A stretch of 64,000 nt of DNA. Origin: Flavobacterium crocinum. Its GTDB lineage: Bacteria > Bacteroidota > Bacteroidia > Flavobacteriales > Flavobacteriaceae. Below, piece after piece: positions 45,776 through 54,196 of this stretch (positions are counted from its first letter, which is position 1; each line of letters opens with the position of its first letter). The notes under the pieces were generated by a model that was given only the letters and a program-made list of their open reading frames with translations, was not told where the DNA came from and made no database searches. The position numbers and the translations under genes are program-made. The DNA lies in assembly GCF_003122385.1 (NCBI RefSeq), contig NZ_CP029255.1:434001-498000 (forward strand). Reading direction: 5' to 3'.

Positions 45776-45861
45776 TTTTTGTTTACTAAATTTGATGCGG
45801 AATACATTATTCGCATTATTCTATTTTATACATTTACGCAAAATAAACATATCACAACAAA

Positions 45862-47088
45862 ATGAAAGATTTATTACAACAATTTGAAAACAAAGCACCT
45901 GAAATTGTTTTCAATTGGAAAGATTCAGAAACAGAAGCCGAAGGGTGGACTGTCATTAATTCACTTCACGGAGGAGCTGCAGGTGGAGGAACAAGAATGA
46001 GAAAAGGCTTAGACATGAATGAGGTTTTGTCTTTAGCAAAAACTATGGAAGTTAAATTTTCTGTTTCGGGCCCTGCCATTGGCGGAGCTAAATCTGGAAT
46101 AAATTTTGACCCGAACGATCCGCGCAAAAAAGGAGTTTTACAACGTTGGTACAAAGCGGTTTCTCCTTTATTAAAAAGTTACTACGGAACTGGAGGAGAT
46201 TTAAATGTTGATGAGATTCACGAGGTAATCCCAATGACAGAAGAGTGTGGTGTCTGGCACCCTCAGGAAGGTGTTTTCAACGGACATTTCCGTCCAACTG
46301 AAGCCGATAAAATCAATAGAATTGGACAATTGCGTCAAGGTGTAATTAAGGTAATCGAAAACCCAAAATTCTCTCCGGACGTTACCAGAAAATATACGGT
46401 TGCAGACATGATTACCGGTTTTGGTGTTGCCGAAGCTGTTCGTCATTTCTACTCAACTTACGGTGGAGAAATAAAAGGAAAAAAGGCAATCGTACAAGGT
46501 TTTGGAAACGTGGGTTCTGCTGCTGCTTTTTACTTAGCCGAAATGGGCGCAAAAGTAATCGGAATTATTGACCGTGACGGAGGTTTAATTAAAGAAGATG
46601 GTTTTTCGTTTGAAGAAATCAGAACGTTGTTTTTAAACAAAGACGGAAATAAATTAGTAGCCGGCAATATGATTCCGTTTGAAGAAATCAATTCTAAAAT
46701 CTGGACAATCGGTGCTGAAATTTTCACACCTTGCGCTGCTTCAAGATTGGTTACTCAAAACCAAATCGACAGCTTAATCGCAAATGGTTTAGAAGTAATT
46801 TCTTGTGGAGCGAATGTTCCTTTTGCTGATAAAGAAATTTTCTTTGGTTCTATTATGGAAGAAGTAGACCGCAAAGTAAGTTTGATTCCAGATTTCATTT
46901 CAAACTGCGGAATGGCGAGAGTTTTTGCTTATTTCATGGAGAAAAAAGTTCAAATGACTGACGAAGCTATATTTAACGATACTTCAGAAACTATAAAAAA
47001 TGCAATTGTAAAAGCTCACGCTTTGAATTCAGCTAAAACAAATATTAGTGCAACTGCTTTTGAAATTGCATTGAAACAGTTAGTGTAA
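45862..47088 (+). CDS. Glu/Leu/Phe/Val-type amino acid dehydrogenase
   Basis: 408 residues. NSLHGGAAGGGTRMRKGLD and GPAIGGAKSGINFDP contain the substrate site and catalytic Lys; the NAD-binding fold is KGKKAIVQGFGNVGSAAAFYLAEMGAKVIGIID. Catalyses reversible oxidative deamination of an amino acid. The pattern is closer to leucine/valine-type than to classic glutamate dehydrogenases, but substrate cannot be assigned. Own terminator at 47110. Confidence 0.9.
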   Translation: MKDLLQQFENKAPEIVFNWKDSETEAEGWTVINSLHGGAAGGGTRMRKGLDMNEVLSLAKTMEVKFSVSGPAIGGAKSGINFDPNDPRKKGVLQRWYKAVSPLLKSYYGTGGDLNVDEIHEVIPMTEECGVWHPQEGVFNGHFRPTEADKINRIGQLRQGVIKVIENPKFSPDVTRKYTVADMITGFGVAEAVRHFYSTYGGEIKGKKAIVQGFGNVGSAAAFYLAEMGAKVIGIIDRDGGLIKEDGFSFEEIRTLFLNKDGNKLVAGNMIPFEEINSKIWTIGAEIFTPCAASRLVTQNQIDSLIANGLEVISCGANVPFADKEIFFGSIMEEVDRKVSLIPDFISNCGMARVFAYFMEKKVQMTDEAIFNDTSETIKNAIVKAHALNSAKTNISATAFEIALKQLV

Positions 47089-47109
47089 TTTTTTTTATAC
47101 TTTAGTATA

Positions 47110-47142
47110 AGCGAGCTGAATTATATTTGGCTCGCTTTTTTT
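47110..47142 (+). terminator. Intrinsic terminator after the amino acid dehydrogenase gene
   Basis: Stem agcgagc (47110-47116) / gctcgct (47130-47136) followed by a T7 run. Confidence 0.75.
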
Positions 47143-47153
47143 GTGTCGTAGAT

Positions 47154-47340
47154 TTTTTTAACGCAAAGCGCGCTAAGACATTTTAATTTGGAGCGTAAGC
47201 AATATCTAAATATTAAGTTCGCAAAGCTTTGTGCAAGTAATTCTTTGTAAACTTTTAATCTCAAAGATTTATTCAAAGTTTAAGGCAAATAAAACTTTGC
47301 GTTTCTTTCCGCAAACCTTAGCGTGCTTTGCGGTAAACAA
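47154..47340. repeat. Tandem hairpin repeat, unit 1 ('aacgcaaagcgcgctaag')
   Basis: Outer arms cgcaaagcgcgctaag (47162) and cttagcgtgctttgcg (to about 47332), one mismatch. Repeated at 47347-47530 with an offset of about 194 nt. Intergenic, no gene. Confidence 0.75.
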
Positions 47341-47346
47341 CAAGCA

Positions 47347-47530
47347 TTTTTTTAACGCAAAGCACACTAAGATATTTTAATTGGGACGCAAGCAATATCT
47401 AAATATTAAGTTCGCAAAGCTTTATATACATGAAGCTTTGCGAACTTTTAATCTTAGGATTTACTCAAAGTTATACTAAATAAAACTTTGCGTTTCTTTG
47501 CGCAAACCTTAGCGTACTTTGCGGTATAAT
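47347..47530. repeat. Tandem hairpin repeat, unit 2
   Basis: Diverged copy of unit 1 in direct orientation, keeping outer arms (cgcaaagcacactaag / cttagcgtactttgcg) and a shared inner caatatctaaatattaagtt segment. Confidence 0.75.
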
Positions 47531-47612
47531 TACATCAGACACTTTCATTCTAAACAATTTTTACTACTTTTAAACGTTTTTAAAATAATACATTTCAAAA
47601 TTTGTAATCATA

Positions 47613-48518
47613 ATGAGTCTCACTATTTCTTCAGATAAAAAGAAATCACTCTTACTCACAACTGCTATATATGCAGCAATAATCGCATTGCTTTTTTTTA
47701 TACGCTTTTGGCCTCCTTATAACCCGGAAAATAATGTAGCACTTGCTGATGGCGGCGGAGGTGGCGGTGGCGTGACTGTAAATTTTGGAGACAGTGATTT
47801 AGGTTCCGGAGCGAATTATAAAAGTGAAGTGCTGGATGTAAAAAACAATGTAAAACAAGTTGCTGCAAAAGCGGCGCCTGAAGAGGCCACAATAACTCAG
47901 GAAAATTCTACTGCTGATGAAACAGACGTTGTAATTCCGACAAAAGAAAAACCAAAGAAACCTGTTCCTGTTACAAAACCGGAACCGAAACCTGTGCCTG
48001 AAAAACCAAAAGTTTCAAATTCTACCAACGATGCTTTATCTAGTATCTTAAAAGGTTCAAACAAAGGGGGCGACGGAGACGATAAAGTAGCTGGAAATAA
48101 AGGAAAATCTAACGGAAATTTAAACTCTAATGGTTATTACGGATCTGGAGGCTCTGGCGGAGGAACCGGAGGCGGCAACGGAACTGGAAATGGTATTGGA
48201 ACCGGAAGCGGTTATGGAGCCGGAAGCGGCGGAGGTTCTGGCGGAGGATCGGGATATACTCTAAATGGCCGCAAAGCACTATCGAAACCTGCTCCTAAAT
48301 ATACTTGTAATGAAGAAGGTAAAGTTGTTGTAGAAGTTACGGTTGACCAAAATGGTAAAACAATAAGCGCAACTCCTGGAGTAAAAGGAACAACAAATAC
48401 AGCAAGCTGTTTATTAGAGCAAGCTAAAATAGCAGCGTTAAACACCAAATGGTCTGCCGATGCTAATGCTGCAGCTAAACAAGTTGGGAGAATTATTTAT
48501 AATTTTAGTTTGGATTAA
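47613..48518 (+). CDS. tonB: TonB-like energy transducer with Gly-rich linker
   Basis: 301 residues. One N-terminal membrane anchor (SLLLTTAIYAAIIALLFFI), a Lys/Pro-rich stretch (EKPKKPVPVTKPEPKPVPEKPK, about 110-131), a long Gly/Ser run (about 165-210) and a C-terminal TonB-like domain (KVVVEVTVDQNGKTISATPG...GRIIYNFSLD). It couples the ExbB/ExbD motor to outer-membrane receptors. It is convergent with exbD/exbB (48887-49978) and separated from them by repeats. Confidence 0.85.
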   Translation: MSLTISSDKKKSLLLTTAIYAAIIALLFFIRFWPPYNPENNVALADGGGGGGGVTVNFGDSDLGSGANYKSEVLDVKNNVKQVAAKAAPEEATITQENSTADETDVVIPTKEKPKKPVPVTKPEPKPVPEKPKVSNSTNDALSSILKGSNKGGDGDDKVAGNKGKSNGNLNSNGYYGSGGSGGGTGGGNGTGNGIGTGSGYGAGSGGGSGGGSGYTLNGRKALSKPAPKYTCNEEGKVVVEVTVDQNGKTISATPGVKGTTNTASCLLEQAKIAALNTKWSADANAAAKQVGRIIYNFSLD

Positions 48519-48561
48519 AACACGAATTGCACAGATTTTCACGAATCTGCTATATTATAGA

Positions 48562-48592
48562 AAAAGGCTTTTAGAAATTCTGAAAGCCTTTT
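48562..48592 (+). terminator. Terminator after tonB
   Basis: Stem aaaaggcttt (48562-48571) / aaagcctttt (48583-48592) followed by gtttttct. 44 nt past the tonB stop. Confidence 0.75.
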
Positions 48593-48608
48593 GTTTTTCT
48601 TCTATTTT

Positions 48609-48706
48609 GTCATTTCGACGAAGGAGAAATCTTCGTAAGTAACTCCGTAACGATAATCCAATTTTTGTAGAGCTACTCGTGGAGATTTCTCCTTCGTCGA
48701 AATGAC
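48609..48706. repeat. Perfect 23-bp inverted repeat ('gtcatttcgacgaaggag')
   Basis: Left arm 48609-48631 and right arm 48684-48706 are exact reverse complements; core gtcatttcgacgaaggagaa. The right arm is shared with 30846-30876. Confidence 0.8.
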
Positions 48707-48762
48707 ATACTTTATGGTTACTTTTCTTTCAATCTATACTCTTTCTTCTATACTCTCTTTCC

Positions 48763-48876
48763 GCGTGAGGGATAGGAGCTATCCGCCGCGGCGGAGCGGA
48801 TAGCCCGACCGCAATAAAAAAATGGGCGAATCAACGTTATGCTGATTGGCCCATTTTTTTATTGTGGTCACGCCCT
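48763..48876 (-). repeat. Compound palindromic element, copy 3
   Basis: Same orientation as 31990-32102: gcgtgagggataggagct, ccgccgcggcgg, gcggatagcccgac, variable 20-bp arms (48808-48827 / 48849-48868; one wobble), conserved apical tgggcgaat..., closing ggtcacgccc. Lies 10 nt before the exbD stop, between converging genes. Confidence 0.75.
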
Positions 48877-48886
48877 AATGATAAAT

Positions 48887-49282
48887 CTACTTTGGACTAG
48901 TTGCAATTACAAACTTTAAATTATTTCGTACTCCTATCTGTAAAACATCTACTAAATCCTGAACTTGTAAATTGAACGGAATTCGCACGACAACAGTCTG
49001 CGTTTTATCTGTTCCTAACTTGCTCATTAAAGTAGTTTCCAGTTCTTCAAAAGGAACTTCTTGTTTATCGATATAAAATTGCTTGTCTTCTGTAACCGAC
49101 AAACTGATTAACTGCTTGTTTGTTTTTTCGTTCGATTTCGCTTTTGGAAGCGTCATCTTAATCACATTCGGATTTGCCAGTGTTGAGATAATTAAGAAAA
49201 ACAACAACAGGAAAAACATAATGTCGCTCAAAGATGAAGTCGCTACTTCGGCGTGAAATCTTCTTTTTCTTTTAATAGACAT
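48887..49282 (-). CDS. exbD: Biopolymer transport protein ExbD
   Basis: 131 residues. One membrane helix with the conserved Asp in SLSDIMFFLLLFFLII, then a periplasmic domain. Forms the proton-driven motor with ExbB. Starts 3 nt after the exbB stop, so co-translated. Confidence 0.93.
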   Translation of the reverse strand: MSIKRKRRFHAEVATSSLSDIMFFLLLFFLIISTLANPNVIKMTLPKAKSNEKTNKQLISLSVTEDKQFYIDKQEVPFEELETTLMSKLGTDKTQTVVVRIPFNLQVQDLVDVLQIGVRNNLKFVIATSPK

Positions 49283-49285
49283 ACC

Positions 49286-49978
49286 TTATGCTCTTTGAAT
49301 TATGTTGACAAATTCTAAAATCTGTTTCTGAATTTTTAAAGCGAAATCATCGATTTTTCCGTTTAATAAGTGGTAAGCCGAATAGGCAATAATTCCCACG
49401 ATTAACCCAGAACCTGAACTGATCATTTTTTCGTATAAACCTCCGGAAATGTTTCCGATACTAATGTTTTCGGTAACCGAAATACTGTAGAAAATTTTAA
49501 TAACCCCAGAAATTGTTCCGATGAAACCAAGAGTTGGTGCAATACCTGCAATAAGTCCAAGGTGGCCTAAACGTCTTTCCATTTCTCCAATTTCGATATC
49601 GGCAGCACGATCCATGTTCGATTCGATTTCAGCGATTGGTCTTCCAATTACCAGAACACCTTCTTTTAAAATATTAGCTGCTGCTGTATCACTTCTTTCT
49701 ACAATGGTTCTTGCTAATTCAATATTTCCAGAATTTAATTTATCTCCAACATCCTGCATCAAACGAGTGTCAATTTTGGATGCTCGGCTGATGTACATAT
49801 AACGTTCAAAGATCACATAAATGGTATAAAACAATAAAATCGCAATCGGAATTAAGAAAACTCCCCCTTTCATTATGAATCCAAACATTGATATTTCCTG
49901 TTCCGGCGCGATCTTTTCGATCACTACATTTGAAGCATTTGCGATTGTATCTGTTTGTAATTGAATAAAACTAAACAT
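49286..49978 (-). CDS. exbB: ExbB/TolQ/MotA-family proton channel protein
   Basis: 230 residues. Helices at about 30-55 (GFIMKGGVFLIPIAILLFYTIYVIFER) and two C-terminal (LGLIAGIAPTLGFIGTISGVIKIFY; IVGIIAYSAYHLL) with the usual MotA/TolQ pattern. Works with ExbD to energise TonB. The upstream gap is shared with divergent folC and holds minus TATCTTTA near 50040. Confidence 0.93.
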   Translation of the reverse strand: MFSFIQLQTDTIANASNVVIEKIAPEQEISMFGFIMKGGVFLIPIAILLFYTIYVIFERYMYISRASKIDTRLMQDVGDKLNSGNIELARTIVERSDTAAANILKEGVLVIGRPIAEIESNMDRAADIEIGEMERRLGHLGLIAGIAPTLGFIGTISGVIKIFYSISVTENISIGNISGGLYEKMISSGSGLIVGIIAYSAYHLLNGKIDDFALKIQKQILEFVNIIQRA

Positions 49979-50109
49979 ATATTAATTCTGGTTTTTAATA
50001 ATTAATTCTAAAAAATATTTGAAATTTGCAATAAAGATAATTTTCGCTGTTATATTAAACTACAAAAATCGAAATTTATTTCAATCGACAACCATTTTAT
50101 CCAAAATAA

Positions 50110-51336
50110 ATGAACTATCAAGAGACTACCAATTGGATGTTTAATCAGCTTCCAATGTACCAATTACAGGGAGCTTCAGCTTATAAAGAAGATTTAACCA
50201 ACATTAAATTATTAGCGGAGCATCTTGGCAATCCTCAAAAGCAATTGAGATGCATTCATGTGGCTGGTACCAACGGAAAAGGCTCTACTTCTCATATGTT
50301 ATCTTCTGTTTTACAAGAGGCAGGTTACAAAGTCGGATTGTACACTTCTCCGCACTTAAAAGACTTTAGAGAAAGAATTAAAATAAACGGTCAGGAAATT
50401 TCTGAAGAGTTTGTCATTGAATTCATTGCCAAACACAAATCGTTTTTTGAAGCCAATGACATGAGTTTCTTCGAAATGACGGTTGGTTTAGCTTTTGATT
50501 ATTTTGCTTCCGAGAAAACAGACATTGCGATTATTGAAGTTGGTCTGGGCGGAAGATTGGATGCTACTAATATTATTACGCCTTTGGTTTCGGTAATTAC
50601 TAATATTGGATTAGATCATACGCAGTTTTTAGGAAATACTCTGGAAGCGATTGCAGGCGAAAAAGCCGGAATTATTAAACCAAATGTTCCTGTTGTAATT
50701 GGCGAATATACAGTTGAAACCAAACCTGTATTTTTGGCTAAAGCCGAAGAAAATAACGCTCCGATTTATTTGGCTTCCGATTTAATTGATCAGATTTATT
50801 TGTCGGATTTGATTGGAGATTATCAGTTTCACAATAAAAAAACGGTTCAGCAGACGATTTCTATTCTGAATAATGAAACCGATTTTAAAATTTCTGAAGA
50901 ACAATTAAAAGAAGGTTTATTGCATGTTGTAAAAAACACGGGGTTGCAAGGAAGATGGCAACAATTGGGAGAAAACCCGAAAATAATCTGCGACACGGCG
51001 CACAACAAACACGGATTATCGGTTGTAATGAATCAGTTAAAAAAGGAGAAATACGAAAAACTGCATATTGTTTTGGGTGTTGTGAATGATAAAGATTTGG
51101 ATTCGATTTTACCTTTGTTTCCAAAAGAAGCGCATTATTATTTCTGTCATCCGAATTCGTCCCGAGCTTTGCCTGCCGAAACGTTACAAAATGCGTCTCA
51201 AAATTTTGGTTTGATTGGAGAAAAATACGATTCTGTTGCAATCGCTTTCGCGGAAGCCAAGAAAAATGCCTCGGAAAGTGATTTTATTTATGTTGGAGGA
51301 AGCACTTTTGTGGTTGCCGAATTGCCTTTGAACTAA
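50110..51336 (+). CDS. folC: Dihydrofolate synthase / folylpolyglutamate synthase (FolC)
   Basis: 408 residues. P-loop VAGTNGKGSTSHML, FRERIKINGQEIS, IEVGLGGRLDATNII and TNIGLDHTQFLGNTLEAIAGEKAGIIK are diagnostic of FolC. Adds glutamate to folates using ATP. Divergent from exbB; C-terminal Mur-ligase-like domain complete. Confidence 0.95.
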   Translation: MNYQETTNWMFNQLPMYQLQGASAYKEDLTNIKLLAEHLGNPQKQLRCIHVAGTNGKGSTSHMLSSVLQEAGYKVGLYTSPHLKDFRERIKINGQEISEEFVIEFIAKHKSFFEANDMSFFEMTVGLAFDYFASEKTDIAIIEVGLGGRLDATNIITPLVSVITNIGLDHTQFLGNTLEAIAGEKAGIIKPNVPVVIGEYTVETKPVFLAKAEENNAPIYLASDLIDQIYLSDLIGDYQFHNKKTVQQTISILNNETDFKISEEQLKEGLLHVVKNTGLQGRWQQLGENPKIICDTAHNKHGLSVVMNQLKKEKYEKLHIVLGVVNDKDLDSILPLFPKEAHYYFCHPNSSRALPAETLQNASQNFGLIGEKYDSVAIAFAEAKKNASESDFIYVGGSTFVVAELPLN

Positions 51337-51447
51337 AATATACTTTTGATATAGAAAAAAAATCAAAAAAACCGATTTAATAACAAATTCATAAACAAGG
51401 AGATATAAATTATTTTTAAAAAAGTTTTATTTTTTATTCGAATTTCT

Positions 51448-51477
51448 TTGCAGAACTCAAAAACTAGCGTATATTTG
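51448..51477 (+). promoter_or_regulatory. Promoter of tRNA-Val
   Basis: TTG (51448-51450), 19-nt spacer, TATATTTG (51470-51477): full consensus match. Transcription would start near 51484, about 30 nt before the tRNA. Confidence 0.8.
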
Positions 51478-51514
51478 CACTCGCAATCACAAACGATAGC
51501 AACCTAGTAAAATA

Positions 51515-51592
51515 GGGCGATTAGCTCAGCTGGTTCAGAGCACCTCGTTTACACCGAGGGGGTCGGGGGTTCGAACCCCTCATCGCCCACCA
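51515..51592 (+). tRNA. tRNA-Val (anticodon TAC), CCA encoded
   Basis: Acceptor gggcgat (51515-51521) pairs with atcgccc (51582-51588). Anticodon arm cctcg-tttacac-cgagg gives anticodon TAC. T arm cgggg/ccccg-type with gttcgaa. Encoded CCA at 51590-51592. Confidence 0.96.
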
Positions 51593-51625
51593 AAAAACTC
51601 CTTAAGAAATTAAGGAGTTTTTTTT
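51592..51625 (+). terminator. Terminator after tRNA-Val
   Basis: Stem aaaaaactccttaa (51592-51605) / ttaaggagtttttt (51610-51623), starting at the last base of CCA, with extra Ts. Confidence 0.85.
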
Positions 51626-51655
51626 TGCCTTCTCCCAAAAAAACATTCAAAAAAT

Positions 51656-52219
51656 ATGATAGAAAATGTTACAATTCCAGATATATTAAAAGAAGCAGTT
51701 GGAGCAGAAAAAATTGTTTTTCTCATAAAAGCAAAAAAAGACCAACCAATAAGAAATTGTCTGCATGTAATTGGTTTTGGGCTCTTTTGGATTTTAGTAA
51801 TATCCTTAATATTTTCAGCTTTCGATTGGGATTTTTTCTCTGGAGACTATACAATTTCAGTCAAAGAAATTCCAGATCTTTTATATTTTAGTTTGTTTTT
51901 ATTTCCGGGAATTATCTGTTTTTTACTTGGCGTTTTTGGACTATTTAAATCTGGCGGTTATTTTATTGGTACTGAAAACAAATTAGTCTGCTATCGCTGG
52001 GGTAAAATGCAAACTTACCCTTGGGAAGAATTTACCAATGAAATTGAAGTTTTTGGAAATAAAAATCATGGCAATATAATATTCAAATTAAAAACCGGAG
52101 TTTACATTACACGTAATCACAGAAAAGTATTGTCAAACACTAAAATAAATATCGGAGACATTCTTTATGCATTCGAGATTGTGAATTATTGCCGTACTAT
52201 GATAAATCAGAAACAATAA
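51656..52219 (+). CDS. Uncharacterised membrane protein
   Basis: 187 residues with two membrane helices (FGLFWILVISLIFSAF, FSLFLFPGIICFLLGVFGLF) and a C-terminal soluble domain resembling PH-like regions (NKLVCYRWGKMQTYPWEEFTNEIEVF...). Family not recognised. 31 nt past the tRNA terminator; no clear promoter seen. Confidence 0.75.
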   Translation: MIENVTIPDILKEAVGAEKIVFLIKAKKDQPIRNCLHVIGFGLFWILVISLIFSAFDWDFFSGDYTISVKEIPDLLYFSLFLFPGIICFLLGVFGLFKSGGYFIGTENKLVCYRWGKMQTYPWEEFTNEIEVFGNKNHGNIIFKLKTGVYITRNHRKVLSNTKINIGDILYAFEIVNYCRTMINQKQ

Positions 52220-52244
52220 TATTCTACATCAAAAATTTAAAATT

Positions 52245-52667
52245 ATGAAGGAACTGATCGGATTTAATGTTAGAGTTTATGCCTTTTGTATAAATGACAA
52301 TAAAATTTTGGCACTGCATGAAAAATATGCAGGAACACCAATATGCAAATTGCCAGGAGGTGGTCTTGAATTTGGAGAAGGAACAATTGAATGTCTTCAT
52401 CGAGAATTTGAAGAAGAATTAAACTTAAAAATTGAAATCCTAGATCATCATTATACTCAGGAAAGCTTTATAGAATCCCGAATTAAAGACAACAAACAGA
52501 TTCTCAATATTTATTATACTGTCAAAATACTTAATATTGAAGATTTACATGTTCAAATTCCAGGGTTAGAAAAACTGGAATGGATTAACATTAATTCAGA
52601 AAACAATCCTTTTGTTTTACAAGCTGATATAATTGCATTAGAGAAATTGAAAAAGAAATTCTTGTAA
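52245..52667 (+). CDS. NUDIX hydrolase
   Basis: 140 residues. Nudix box in LPGGGLEFGEGTIECLHREFEEELNL fits GX5EX7REUXEEXGU apart from N in place of the last G. Such enzymes cleave nucleoside diphosphate-linked compounds; substrate unknown. 25 nt downstream of the preceding gene, so possibly co-transcribed. Terminator at 52712. Confidence 0.9.
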   Translation: MKELIGFNVRVYAFCINDNKILALHEKYAGTPICKLPGGGLEFGEGTIECLHREFEEELNLKIEILDHHYTQESFIESRIKDNKQILNIYYTVKILNIEDLHVQIPGLEKLEWININSENNPFVLQADIIALEKLKKKFL

Positions 52668-52711
52668 GTGATTTACAAACTCTTTTTATTAACAAATTTA
52701 AATTAGCATAA

Positions 52712-52745
52712 AAAAACTCCATTATTTCTAATGGAGTTTTTCTTT
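52712..52745. terminator. Bidirectional terminator
   Basis: Stem aaaaactccat (52712-52722) / atggagttttt (52731-52741), between converging genes. Confidence 0.8.
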
Positions 52746-53453
52746 TTATTTATTCAGCTCTTTTTCAATTTCTTTAATAAGTTCAACTGCGAGAGGTTTT
52801 GTATTTTCTTTATAAACTCTTATATTATTCTTACCTAGTTTGACAAGATATGCAAGTGTCTTTTTATATTTTGGATCTGAATATAGTTTTTGTTCTGGCT
52901 TATCTGCATTTTCTATTTCTTTATCAAAACACTTAAACAAAAACTCAGTGTACATTTTATCAACTTCGTTTGCTGCCGGTACATATATTTGGTAATAGTT
53001 CAAGATTTTCTGTTTTAATTTTTCGTCTTCAATATAGCCAAGCTTACCACTTGACTTAAAACCTTCATAATTACCCACAGTCAATGTTTGCCCATGTGAA
53101 TAAATTGGAAAATCAACTTTACTTTTTGCGTTATAAATACTATCAAGCTGCGAAGTCGTTAATGCTAAAATTTTTTCATAGTCTACATTTGTCTTTTGAT
53201 AGGCTTCAACTTCATTATCGATACTTTTTAGATCATTTTGTAGATCATTCTTTAAATTGGCAAGAAACACAGCTACTTCTTTTTGTTGGTGTCTATGCTC
53301 ACTCCAACCGTGCAGCCATATTGAAAGCGTTACAGCAAAAACAATTATGAATATTTCTATTATGATTTCTTTTACTTTCTCTCCCAATGTGTGTTCTGAA
53401 TTTTTCACCGTTTTGTAAATTTTGTTTGAATGTTTGGTTATTTCTTCTTGCAT
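52746..53453 (-). CDS. DUF6090-like single-pass membrane protein
   Basis: 235 residues. N-terminal helix EKVKEIIIEIFIIVFAVTLSIWLHGWSEHRHQQKEVAVFLANLKNDLQNDLKSID with the EH-HQQKE signature that I associate with Bacteroidota DUF6090 proteins, then a helical, likely periplasmic domain. No catalytic motif. Function unknown. Family assignment is from memory of the N-terminal pattern. Confidence 0.7.
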   Translation of the reverse strand: MQEEITKHSNKIYKTVKNSEHTLGEKVKEIIIEIFIIVFAVTLSIWLHGWSEHRHQQKEVAVFLANLKNDLQNDLKSIDNEVEAYQKTNVDYEKILALTTSQLDSIYNAKSKVDFPIYSHGQTLTVGNYEGFKSSGKLGYIEDEKLKQKILNYYQIYVPAANEVDKMYTEFLFKCFDKEIENADKPEQKLYSDPKYKKTLAYLVKLGKNNIRVYKENTKPLAVELIKEIEKELNK

Positions 53454-53622
53454 AATTTATTCTTGTAGTTCCTGATTATTATTTGTTGTTTATATAGTAC
53501 CTTATAGATTTCAATGTGTTCATTTTTTTTTCTTCAGAATACAACTTTTATTCAAAAGCGAATATAAGACTATTTGCACAACCTCCTATTAATTTTCTAA
53601 AGAACTCGGTAAAAAACACAAA

Positions 53623-53650
53623 AAAACTCCTTAATTCCTTAGGGAGTTTT
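53623..53650 (-). terminator. Probable terminator after merR
   Basis: Imperfect hairpin aaaactcc.../...ggagtttt (53623-53650), minus-strand T-run; converges toward 53454. Confidence 0.5.
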
Positions 53651-53671
53651 ACACATTTTAGACTTTAAAAA

Positions 53672-54031
53672 TCACTCATTATTTTGTATTTTCTCACATA
53701 CTTTTTCAAGAAGTCTCTTGGTTTGCTTAAAATACTTCATTTTATCATCAATCTCTTTTATTTTAGCCTGAAAAAGCTCCAGTGTTTCGGGTTTCGAATC
53801 GGTGGTTTCGAACCAGCTGGTCAATATTTTTTTTATTTCTGCTAAACTAAAACCCACTTCCCTGGCTTCTATGATAATCTCTAAACGCTCAATCGTATTA
53901 GTGTTGTAATGTTTGTAGTTATTAGATTTCACCTTTTCATCGGTCAATCCCTTGATCATTCCTAAATTCTCATAATATCTGATCGTATGAATTGATAATC
54001 CCGTTTTTTTTGATAATTCGTTTATAAGCAT
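53672..54031 (-). CDS. MerR-family transcriptional regulator
   Basis: 119 residues. N-terminal HTH INELSKKTGLSIHTIRYYENLGMIKGL, then the wing and a coiled-coil (IIEAREVGFSLAEIKKIL..., IKEIDDKMKYFKQTKRLLEKV). No C-terminal Cys pair typical of metal sensors, so the inducer is not evident. Divergent from the 54197 serine hydrolase gene, with an ATAGA/TCTAT dyad in the shared promoter region. Confidence 0.92.
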   Translation of the reverse strand: MLINELSKKTGLSIHTIRYYENLGMIKGLTDEKVKSNNYKHYNTNTIERLEIIIEAREVGFSLAEIKKILTSWFETTDSKPETLELFQAKIKEIDDKMKYFKQTKRLLEKVCEKIQNNE

Positions 54032-54060
54032 GGCACTATTTTTTTTATACTAAAACAATA

Positions 54061-54087
54061 AAGCATAGAGCAAAGTCTATACTTTTG
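54061..54087 (+). promoter_or_regulatory. MerR-type operator and -7 box
   Basis: Dyad ATAGA (54065-54069), 6 nt, TCTAT (54076-54080) inside the gap between divergent merR and serine-hydrolase genes, extended by aag/ctt. TACTTTTG (54080-54087) matches TAnnTTTG for the plus gene. Placement of a dyad next to the core promoter is what MerR regulators use. Confidence 0.55.
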
Positions 54088-54196
54088 CGTTTCAAATATA
54101 CAATTATTTTGCTTTTAAAGTTTTTTTAAACACAAGAAAATAAGACCTCAAACTATTTCTAATGAAGTTTTAGTTATTTTTATTAAAATTTCCAAA

